This document shows positions 58,401 through 64,000 of a stretch of DNA of 64,000 nucleotides, in pieces. The stretch covers positions 1 through 64,000 of the forward strand of contig CAYSDH010000004.1 in the NCBI GenBank assembly GCA_964429805.1. The letters are read 5' to 3'. How positions within the stretch are numbered: the stretch's first letter is position 1; each line of letters begins with the position of its first letter. This stretch comes from CAYSDH01 sp964429805 (GTDB taxonomy: Bacteria > Bacteroidota > Bacteroidia > Flavobacteriales_D > JABDKJ01). The position numbers and the translations under genes are program-made. The notes beneath the pieces were generated by a model. The model was not told the origin of the DNA. It was given only the letters and a program-made list of their open reading frames with translations, and made no database searches.

Positions 58401-60359
58401 GGCTTGAGTTACCTGCAAGAAGTTAGAGAATGGTGCTATGGTATTGTAGTCGGCAATCTCGTATAAACCACCAGCGTTATTTGATACAAAAAACCTATCG
58501 TCTTCGGCCATGTACATGGCTCCATACGCCCCCGCTGGCAGTCCTGTTACAGTCTGATTATTTACCTGCAATGGCTGTGGGTCGGTGATGTCAACGGAAA
58601 GTAGTTTTCCACTGTTGTTGACCGTATATAATTTGTCTCCAAAACCAATAATATCTGGGCCCAAGAAGTTTGTGCTGCAGTCTATCGTAGTCACAGCGCC
58701 TGATGCTAAATCTACTTGGTCGACTGATGCGGTTCCATTCTCTCCTGGCACTACATATAAAAAGTCGCCCATAATAAAGCCTCCAATCTTGTTGTCACTC
58801 AGTCCGGTAGTGGCTGCAAAAAACACCTCACCGCTAAAAGGCTCCACCTTGATTAAATCTCCTGGATTAACCATTGCTCCATTAGCGTCTAGGCCACTAG
58901 AGACTCTGGCTATGCCGTATATAAATCCATCGCCTGTGTAATGTGCGGTTGCATTATAGGGGAAATTGGCAGGAACACCAATTGGTAAATAATTGCCCGA
59001 TACGGGGTCAAGAATATTTAGTTGATCTGCAATGACTTGATAAAAGGCGATGTTGCACGTTTCGCTAACCGAGACCACAGACTCATCAATGTCGAGTATT
59101 CCATCATTGTCATCATCCACATCATCTTCATCTGGCACTCCGTCATCATCATTATCAGCCAGGTCAAAAAATGGATCGCAGGCGTCTGCTATACCGTCCA
59201 TGTCTGCATCAGGTCCGACTATGGTCACTGAAGAATTTGACCCAGAGTATCCGTCAGAATCTATCACCGTACCACTTGCTGTGACCCCCGTTCCATCTAC
59301 TTCCCCATCTCCATCTGCATCTGTAAAGCCTGCTTCAATGACATCATCACAATTATCACCATCAGAGTCTGTATCAAGCGCATCTATCAAACCATCCATA
59401 TCGGTATCTACTGCACCAGTAGGAAATGGCGCTTCAAAACAACTAGCCCCATCATTAGAGTTTGTTGGTTCGGTATTCTGAATAAAAATAGCGGCAGGAG
59501 AAGGTGTATCATATCCTGTAATCTCATACAAGGCTCCAGCATTATCAGACACGAAAAAACGTGTAATGTCGGCAACATACATGGCGCCAAAAGAAGCATC
59601 AGGGAGGTCAGTCACCGCTTTGGTATTGACAGTTAAGGGTGGAGTTGCCGTGAGGTCTACTGTGAGAATGTCTCCATTTGCATCTACGGTGTACAACTCA
59701 TCGCCAAAGACCACGAGGTCTGGCCCTAAGAAGTTACTGGTACAATCGAGGGTTATAACAGAATTATCAGTGAGGTCAATTCTATCAAAAGATGTTGACC
59801 CATTCTCCCCTGGAAGCACATACATAAAGTCTCCCTCAATAAAACCACTAAACTTTGTGTCTGACAGTCCTGTTGTCGAGACGAAGAATACTTCACCATT
59901 AAAGGGGTCTACTTTGATTAAGTCACCTGGATTAACTGTAGCTCCGTCTGCATCGAGTCCAGTATTTTGCCTGGCTATGCCGTATAAAAATCCGTCAACT
60001 GGGTAGTGCGCTGTCGCGTTGTATGAAAAGTTAGCTGGCTGACCGATTGGCAGGTAGTTACCAGTAGTTGGGTCAAGTACGTTTAGCTCATTATCAATCA
60101 CTTGATAAAAAGCGATGTTGCATGTCTCTGTAAATGCAACAATTGACTCATCGATGTCTAAGATACCGTCATTGTCGTCATCAAAATCATCTACATCAGG
60201 TATGCCGTCCAAGTCCTGATCCATGAGTTGATAATACTTGTCAAGCGCACTTGGCGAAGTGTGAATGATTGATTGGAACTGGCAATTGTCATATTCCTTT
60301 GCCATCAATGTGGCAGAGCCAAAGACTAAAAGGAGCAGAGGTAATAATGCGTACTTCAT
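55464..60359 (-). CDS. 1,631-aa triplicated-module surface protein with T9SS type B sorting domain
   Basis: A signal peptide (MKYALLPLLLLVFGSATLMA) is followed by three near-equal 355-residue modules. Each module has a calcium repeat (DDVDDDNDGILDIDES), a region resembling DUF6923-type propellers (CNIAFYQVI, NVLDPTTGNYLPIGQP, GDLIKVDPF, GEVFFVSTTGLSD) and a DGCDD.IEAGFTD calcium tail. Six 70-residue repeats (DCDGDGILNGDENPGEELDP) follow from about residue 1,115. The last 95 residues are a type B sorting domain (LFVPDAFSPNNDGQNEKFVI, LTIFNRWGNKVYED, LPDGTYFYVIEL, KGFIFLQR). No PorP/SprF gene follows, unlike in the other two cassettes. Surface location through T9SS is inferred; function is unknown. 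Confidence 0.93.
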   Translation of the reverse strand: MKYALLPLLLLVFGSATLMAKEYDNCQFQSIIHTSPSALDKYYQLMDQDLDGIPDVDDFDDDNDGILDIDESIVAFTETCNIAFYQVIDNELNVLDPTTGNYLPIGQPANFSYNATAHYPVDGFLYGIARQNTGLDADGATVNPGDLIKVDPFNGEVFFVSTTGLSDTKFSGFIEGDFMYVLPGENGSTSFDRIDLTDNSVITLDCTSNFLGPDLVVFGDELYTVDANGDILTVDLTATPPLTVNTKAVTDLPDASFGAMYVADITRFFVSDNAGALYEITGYDTPSPAAIFIQNTEPTNSNDGASCFEAPFPTGAVDTDMDGLIDALDTDSDGDNCDDVIEAGFTDADGDGEVDGTGVTASGTVIDSDGYSGSNSSVTIVGPDADMDGIADACDPFFDLADNDDDGVPDEDDVDDDNDGILDIDESVVSVSETCNIAFYQVIADQLNILDPVSGNYLPIGVPANFPYNATAHYTGDGFIYGIARVSSGLDANGAMVNPGDLIKVEPFSGEVFFAATTGLSDNKIGGFIMGDFLYVVPGENGTASVDQVDLASGAVTTIDCSTNFLGPDIIGFGDKLYTVNNSGKLLSVDITDPQPLQVNNQTVTGLPAGAYGAMYMAEDDRFFVSNNAGGLYEIADYNTIAPFSNFLQVTQATSSNDGASCVQAPFPTGVADTDNDGTIDSMDEDSDGDNCNDVIEAGFTDNDGDGEVDGTGINPDGSVMSSDGYTGSNSSVTIVGPDIDSDGIADACDPINNLLDKDDDGVPDEVDLDDDNDGILDVDESIASFSENCNIAFYQVIADQLNVLDPGTGNYLPIGQPANFPYNATAHYPVDGFIYGIARATSGMDAVGVMVNPGDLIRVDPFTGEVFFVSTTGLTDNKTAGFVEGDFLYVLPGENGPTSFDRVNLTDNTVSTIDCDISFNGPDMVAFGNFLYTVDASGNLLSVDYTATPPLTVNSAPVSGLPASSYGAMYVADNTRFFVSDNDGGLYEILDYTSATPTSSFLQDTQATSSNDGASCFEAPFPTGAVDTDNDGDIDACDTDADGDGCDDAIEAGFTDADGDGEVDGTGVNPDGTIMDSDGYTGSNSTVTIIGPDADMDGVPDACDNDCLITDPLQDCDGDGIANGDENPGEELDPCSDATHPDWVALATNDCDDDGTTVGEGDADDFDPCVDFDAINPTVSWAAGDCDGDGILNGDENPGEELDPCADTSHPDWVAPMTNDCDDDGATVGDGDSDDFDPCVDFDSANPGSGWLNADCDGDGILNGDENPGEEFNPCADASHPDWVALPTNDCDDDGTTVGEGDSDDFNPCVDYDFTDQTATWAAADCDGDGIANGDENPGEELNPCSDASHPDWISQSSNDCDGDGTSIGEGDTDDADPCVDFTAAEADTAWQNLDCDGDGILNGDENPGEVLDPCADPSNSDWVALGSNDCDDDGTTVAEGDSNDFDPCIDYNITNQTASWAAGDCDGDGILNGDENPEEELNPCADPSNPNWVAQDSNDCDQDGVTVGAGDPDDWDPCVPDENATDIVCSCELFVPDAFSPNNDGQNEKFVITCLESYPDNVLTIFNRWGNKVYEDSYRSQENEWDGTNSMGNGALGGDELPDGTYFYVIELNDAAGSDPLKGFIFLQR
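55800..57015 (-). repeat. Six 210-base (70-aa) repeats
   Basis: Six copies of CDGDGI.NGDENPGEELDPC, HPDWVA, NDCDDDGTTVGEGD, DDFDPCVDF. A single related copy occurs in the 3,400-aa protein (near 12340-12450), so the module has moved between genes. Confidence 0.85.
57020..60215 (-). repeat. Three 1,065-base coding modules
   Basis: The same point (codons for NIAFYQVI) lies at 60112, 59047 and 57982, exactly 1,065 bases (355 codons) apart. Copies differ at many third positions but keep length to the base. Confidence 0.88.
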
Positions 60360-60558
60360 GATTTGAAATTTAAGCTACTCAGTGCGTGTCACAATGAGGA
60401 AAATTGGTACAGTGACGGCACGGAATGTTCTAATTCTATAAAACACCTACGGAGGAGGGTTCTATAATCCAAAGAAATTTAAAAGTCCTCAAATCCCAAC
60501 CATGACATGTAAAAGCAACGCACATTTACAGGTTGAAAAACTCAACATTTAAAAGGTC

Positions 60559-60588
60559 TGTAACTTTATGCATATCCTGTTCGTCTTA
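60559..60588 (+). promoter_or_regulatory. ECF-type promoter of the sigma factor gene
   Basis: TGTAAC (ending 60564), 17 bases, then CGTCTTA (from 60582), about 20 bases before the GTG start. The same elements with identical 17-base spacing precede 62566 and 63132. The pattern of an AAC -35 and CGTC -10 is typical of ECF sigma factors. Confidence 0.7.
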
Positions 60589-60607
60589 GCCATAAGAACC
60601 CTGACCT

Positions 60608-61137
60608 GTGAACATCAGTGAGTATAATACTAGCGTAGACCTCTACTCGGACAATGTCTTCCGTTTTATATTGAAAAATGTGCGAAACGAGCCATTGGCC
60701 AAAGATGTGGTGCAAGATGCCTTTTTGAAGTTGTGGGAACGACATGAAAGTGTGTCGTTTAGCAAGGTGAAGTCCTGGCTGTTTCAGACTGCATACAGAC
60801 AGATGATTGACGTGTTAAGAAGGGAAAAAAAGCGCGGAGATATCACTGAGCCCCGGCACCGTGCCTGCTGCGATCTCATCNNNNNNNNNNTGGAATTAGC
60901 GAAGACAAACTAGGAGTCAATTCAGAGTATTCTGACCTGCAAGAAATTCTGCATGCAGCCTTAGAAACACTTCCAGAAAAGCAAAAACACGTTATTTTGC
61001 TAAGAGACTACGAGGGCTATTCGTATGAAGAGATTGGAGAGATAACCCAACTGAACGAGTCGCAGGTTAAGGTGTATATATTTAGAGCACGCAAGGCATT
61101 AAAAAATCACTTGGTGAGTATCGACATGATACTATGA
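60608..61137 (+). CDS. ECF-type RNA polymerase sigma factor (interrupted by a 10-N assembly gap)
   Basis: A GTG at 60608 starts MNISEYNTSVDLYSDNVFRF. Region 2 is clear (NEPLAKDVVQDAFLKLWERH, KVKSWLFQTAYRQMIDVLR). After the gap at 60881-60890 the frame is shifted because the N-run length is arbitrary, and region 4 follows (LETLPEKQKHVILLRDYEGY, SYEEIGEITQLNESQVKVYI, FRARKALKNHL) to TGA at 61137. The visible length of about 175 aa fits the family. The stop overlaps the start of the anti-sigma-like gene (ATGA). An ECF-type promoter lies directly upstream, so it probably activates itself. An in-frame reading through the N gives a false early stop near 60910. Confidence 0.9.
60881..60890. other. 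Assembly gap (10 N) in the sigma factor gene
   Basis: The frame on the right (GISEDKLGV) differs from that on the left (RHRACCDLI). The gene is otherwise complete, so the gap is mis-sized and the gene is not a pseudogene. Confidence 0.85.
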
Positions 61138-62418
61138 GCAAGAGAATAATAGACATATCAAATTACGAAGAGTGGATAGTAGACTACCATGATAGTGTGC
61201 TTTCTGAGCAAGAGCGTGCCCAGCTGTTTGAATTTGTCTCTGTTCATCCGAATTTAAAAGAAGATTTAGAAGGTATTGATGACCTTACACTCAAGTCTGA
61301 GTCAGCGACATTTGACACAAAAGAACTACTGTACCGGTTTGACTCTGGTCTCAATGAACAAGAGCTCATAGAAGCGATTGAAGAAGGGACCATCAGTGAG
61401 CCTGAGTTAACTGAACTCATGAGTAAGGATGAAGAGCTTGCCCAGGCACATTCGTTTTATTTGAAGTCAACACTCAGTCCATTAGCTGAAGACACTTACC
61501 GCTGGAAAGACGAATTAAAGTCTATGACAAGCGGCATAGTTGATGAAGACATCATTGAGTCACTTGAGGCGGAGACTTCCGCCTCAAACCCTGTTTTACT
61601 CGCTGACTATAAAAAGTCGGTGTTAGTCGCTGACCAGTCTGTGGTCTTTGATGAGAAATCAAGTTTAAAGCGCAGCGAAAAGAAAAGAGGCCTGATTATT
61701 CCGTTGAGAATTAAGCAGTTTGCTGTAGCCGCATCCATTCTTTTGCTTGCAGGACTTTTTATGCTCAACAAGCCCAATGCCGAGTTTGAGCCACGCCAGG
61801 GCGAGTCTTTGAGCAGTAAGATAGAGCGTGTAGACTCTAGGACTATCGAAGGCCAAGTAATGCCTGATGAGGCGCCAGTACTCGAACAAAATCTGGCTCA
61901 AAAAACTAAACCAACGGAAGTGCCAGTCACACCAGAGCAAACGGTCAACAGCCCAATGAACATTGTGGCCTATGAAGTGGAAGAACAAGCACCCGAAGAG
62001 CCTNNNNNNNNNNGTTTTGTTAATTGAAGATGAAGGAGTTGCAGACATTCCGCTGCCAACAGAAAGTGCAGAAGATACTGTGAAGACAGGTCAAGCTGAA
62101 TCTCCAATTGTTAATGCGCCAGAAGAAGATGTTGCGTCTATTCTACCCGCAGAAGTGGAGACAGAATCTAGCAGTATTGAAAACGAATCAGTTGCTGAAC
62201 GGGCTCCTGACTTGGGGACATTTATACAACAGAAAACCAGCGAGACGTTTACTGGAGACAAAGACAGTAAAGTAGGTGTGCTAGATGTTGCCCAAAAAAT
62301 TGCGGATGAGACCGAACTCTTTGCCATGAAAAGCAATCACAAAGAGGAGTCAGCTGTGTCAAGATTTAAAATCAAGTTTGGATCAGTTGAAATTTCTCGC
62401 ACTCGTAAGAGAAAGTAA
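61134..62418 (+). CDS. Anti-sigma-like single-pass membrane protein (interrupted by a 10-N assembly gap)
   Basis: The ATG at 61134 overlaps the sigma stop. The N-terminal cytosolic part (about 1-200) begins IIDISNYEEWIVDYHDSVLS, EQERAQLFEFVSVHPNLKED, a pattern seen in Bacteroidota proteins encoded next to ECF sigma factors. One membrane helix lies at about 196-214 (FAVAASILLLAGLFML). The rest (about 220 residues) is periplasmic, acidic and proline/glutamate-rich, with a basic end (FGSVEISRTRKRK). The gap at 62004-62013 shifts the frame artificially; the second part starts VLLIEDEGVADIP. A role as membrane-bound inhibitor of the sigma factor is inferred from position and topology; there is no zinc-binding anti-sigma motif. 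Confidence 0.8.
62004..62013. other. Assembly gap (10 N) in the anti-sigma-like gene
   Basis: The frame to the left ends EEQAPEEP and the frame to the right begins VLLIEDEG. The composition continues unchanged, so one gene spans the gap. Confidence 0.85.
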
Positions 62419-62445
62419 GCCCTCCCTATTTCGGCTTCCTTTTTT
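62417..62445 (+). terminator. Weak possible terminator after the anti-sigma-like gene
   Basis: AAGCC and GGCTT pair around an 11-base loop and are followed by CCTTTTTT. The 5-base stem is short, so termination may be partial. Confidence 0.35.
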
Positions 62446-62492
62446 CCACTCCTGACTTCCCCTTACCGTCCATACCAATCAAGCTGATTTAA

Positions 62493-62522
62493 TGTAACAA
62501 GAGAAGGGGGCTGTGCGTCTTA
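62493..62522 (+). promoter_or_regulatory. ECF-type promoter upstream of the small secreted protein
   Basis: TGTAAC (62493-62498), 17 bases, CGTCTTA (62516-62522), about 43 bases before the ATG at 62566. Same spacing and consensus as the sites at 60559 and 63077. Confidence 0.7.
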
Positions 62523-62565
62523 CTCTTGACACACAGAATCAGAATAATCCCAAAAAATCATCAGT

Positions 62566-62892
62566 ATGAAAAGTCTAAAGTTCATCTTTTTATTCGCGCT
62601 TATAACGCTCGTGTCGAGCAGCTCTGCCTTCGCTACAAAAACAGAAAGCAAGGACGATGTAAAGACCCAGGTCACAAAGAAAATCAGTCATCCTGGAGAG
62701 GAAGAGGGCGCAGTCAATGCACAGTTCACTGTTGACCAAGACGGAGAGATACATGTCATTGAAGTACAGTCTCGAAATAAGAAACTGAAAAACTTTTTGT
62801 CTAAAAAATTGAGGCAAATGAATATCGAAGTCGAGAGTGTTAACACCAAAGAAATCTTCAACTTGAATTTCATTTTCAAGAAGGAATATTAA
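62566..62892 (+). CDS. Small 108-aa secreted protein with TonB-C-like fold
   Basis: A signal peptide (MKSLKFIFLFALITLVSSSSAFA) is followed by about 85 residues. The mature part has a GAVNAQFTVDQDGEIHVIEV strand pair and an RNKKLKNFLSKKL helix, reminiscent of the TonB C-terminal fold but without a membrane anchor or proline linker. Expected in the periplasm. It has its own ECF-type promoter and a terminator, so it is a single-gene unit inside the sigma regulon. Function is unknown; a role in envelope stress response is inferred. Confidence 0.75.
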   Translation: MKSLKFIFLFALITLVSSSSAFATKTESKDDVKTQVTKKISHPGEEEGAVNAQFTVDQDGEIHVIEVQSRNKKLKNFLSKKLRQMNIEVESVNTKEIFNLNFIFKKEY

Positions 62893-62912
62893 CAAGTCAA
62901 GTTTAGATTGAG

Positions 62913-62950
62913 AGTGGTGCTTCCTTATGGGGAGGACCACTTTCTGTTTT
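62913..62950 (+). terminator. Rho-independent terminator after the small secreted protein
   Basis: AGTGGT/ACCACT plus a second stem part of five pairs (one mismatch between them) forms a hairpin at 62913-62941. It is followed by TTCTGTTTT. Confidence 0.6.
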
Positions 62951-63076
62951 AGGACAAGTCATGTCTGCACAGTATCATTTAACCTCCATTCGCCTTTCCA
63001 GCGCGGTTAAGTGCCAGAGCTTTTTGAAGAAAAACACACGCGTCAAAAGCCATGGAACTCGATTATTTTTGTGGCC

Positions 63077-63106
63077 TGTAACTTTTCTTGAGCCGAAACC
63101 GTCATA
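63077..63106 (+). promoter_or_regulatory. ECF-type promoter of the outer-membrane barrel gene
   Basis: TGTAAC (63077-63082), 17 bases, CGTCATA (63100-63106), about 25 bases before the ATG at 63132. Third copy of the pattern in the operon region. Confidence 0.68.
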
Positions 63107-63131
63107 CTCTCGAACAACAAGATTACCGATT

Positions 63132-64000
63132 ATGAAAAATGTACTACTCACACTTTGTTTTATAAGCGCAGCGACATTTGCGCTCGCTCAGTCAGACAGC
63201 ATTCCACCATCAAATGATGAAAGCAAAATCTTACTTAATGCTGGTGAAGACGGCCTAAAATTAGAGGTTCAAACTATTGACACTGTAACAGGTCAAGTCA
63301 AAGACACCACGAAAATTTCTATCGGTACAAGTACAGTCCTCATCATCAATGATGACTCAGAAATGCCAGAAGAATGTAAAGAAGATATAGACCGCAGTCA
63401 GCGACACAAATTGACTTATTGGAACGGTATTGACCTTGGTTTTAACAGCTACGTAGATGCCGACTTCAATTACGATCTTGGAGAAGAAAACGAGATGTTT
63501 GAGCTTGACGAATTTGCTTCTCGAACCATCAGTTTAAATTTTGGCGAGACCAAACTCAGGCTCATAAAAGACTATGTAGGCATCACTACTGGACTAGGTG
63601 TGCAGTATAACTCCTACAAGTTTAAAAACGACTACACATTCTTTAAATCCAGAGACACACTCACTGCCTTTGTCGACTCGACCATCAGTTTGAAGAAAAA
63701 CAAATTGAGAACCGGCTGGGTCAATGTGCCGTTGCTCCTAGAATTTAACACCAGCTTGAGCCAGTCTAATAATGTTCACTTGGCTGCTGGAGTTGTTGGC
63801 GGGTGGAACTTTGGCAACATGTACAAACAAAAACTGAAGCGAGACGGTGAACGAGAAAAGCGCAAAGTGAAGGACGAATGGCACGTCAATGATTTCAAAT
63901 TAGAGGCGATGGTCCGCTTAGGCTACAAGAGTTTCAATCTTTTTGCCACCTATCAAGTCACCGAATTATTTGACACGGACAAGGCCTTGGCTCTTCATCC
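63132..64000 (+). CDS. Outer-membrane beta-barrel protein (PorT-like family), 3' end beyond window
   Basis: The ATG at 63132 starts a signal peptide (MKNVLLTLCFISAATFALAQ). After an N-terminal periplasmic stretch of about 75 residues the chain is made of alternating amphipathic strands of an eight-stranded-like barrel (YWNGIDLGFNSYVDADFNY, VGITTGLGVQYNSYKF, WVNVPLLLEFNTS). This is typical of the outer-membrane barrel family that accompanies ECF sigma/anti-sigma pairs in Bacteroidota. The visible part is about 289 residues, and the end is out of view. Its own ECF-type promoter suggests that it is induced by the sigma factor encoded at 60608. Confidence 0.85.
   Translation, partial: MKNVLLTLCFISAATFALAQSDSIPPSNDESKILLNAGEDGLKLEVQTIDTVTGQVKDTTKISIGTSTVLIINDDSEMPEECKEDIDRSQRHKLTYWNGIDLGFNSYVDADFNYDLGEENEMFELDEFASRTISLNFGETKLRLIKDYVGITTGLGVQYNSYKFKNDYTFFKSRDTLTAFVDSTISLKKNKLRTGWVNVPLLLEFNTSLSQSNNVHLAAGVVGGWNFGNMYKQKLKRDGEREKRKVKDEWHVNDFKLEAMVRLGYKSFNLFATYQVTELFDTDKALALH

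Noticed and set aside
60881..60912. Premature stop in the sigma factor gene
   Set aside because: The stop arises only from reading through the 10 N. The neighbouring frame encodes a perfect sigma region 4.
62526..62940. Alternative frames on both strands over the small secreted protein
   Set aside because: The 62566 frame has a clear signal peptide and sits at the right distance from an ECF promoter; the others have neither.
1..64000. tRNA, rRNA, insertion sequences or phage genes
   Set aside because: I saw no tRNA-like cloverleaf, ribosomal sequence, transposase or integrase motif, or flanking target duplications.

Overview
The window is a stretch of a Bacteroidota chromosome, probably a gliding or surface-adherent lineage. 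The evidence is the set of type IX secretion system (T9SS) hallmarks: type B (gliding-motility-associated, CHU_C-like) C-terminal sorting domains, PorP/SprF-family outer-membrane proteins, OmpA proteins with a PorE-like domain order, an ECF sigma/anti-sigma/outer-membrane-barrel operon, and weak Shine-Dalgarno sequences. The sequence is a draft scaffold. Six runs of N (10 or 100 bases) interrupt genes, several of them in tandem repeats, and they artificially split genes that otherwise read through.

Layout. From 1 to about 52.8 kb everything lies on the minus strand. Reading in the direction of transcription (right to left): a PLP-dependent alpha-oxoamine synthase fused to a GNAT-like domain (50444-52849) with a small ORF directly behind it; an unrecognised cytosolic protein (49223-50002); one gigantic secreted protein gene of about 24 kb (25067-49184, about 8,000 aa, broken by three N-gaps) followed by PorP/SprF (24116-25042) and OmpA (21862-24084); a second cassette of the same order with a 3,400-aa protein (11291-21493), PorP/SprF (10331-11257) and OmpA (8103-10331), closed by a strong terminator; then a 1,469-aa FG-GAP/thrombospondin-3 protein with no sorting domain (3427-7836) and the start of another large secreted protein (1-3305). 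Divergent from the PLP enzyme is a plus-strand regulatory operon with overlapping genes: a SpoIIAA-like protein, a soluble PAS histidine kinase and a LuxR-type response regulator (53153-55336). Convergent to it is a fourth giant secreted protein (55464-60359). The right end (60608-64000) holds an ECF sigma factor, an overlapping anti-sigma-like membrane protein, a small secreted protein and an outer-membrane beta-barrel protein.

How it fits together. The giant proteins are built of calcium-binding thrombospondin type 3 repeats, Calx-beta, cadherin-like and lectin-like modules. They look like very long extracellular fibres or adhesins of the SprB kind. Each PorP/SprF plus OmpA pair is probably the dedicated secretion and anchoring partner of the giant protein encoded just upstream. 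A GGGTTGT-type element occurs, in the same orientation, upstream of both giant-gene operons and of the kinase/regulator operon, which hints at a common control. The right-hand operon carries three copies of TGTAAC-N17-CGTC, one before the sigma gene, one before the small secreted protein and one before the beta-barrel gene. This is the pattern expected of an autoregulated ECF regulon.
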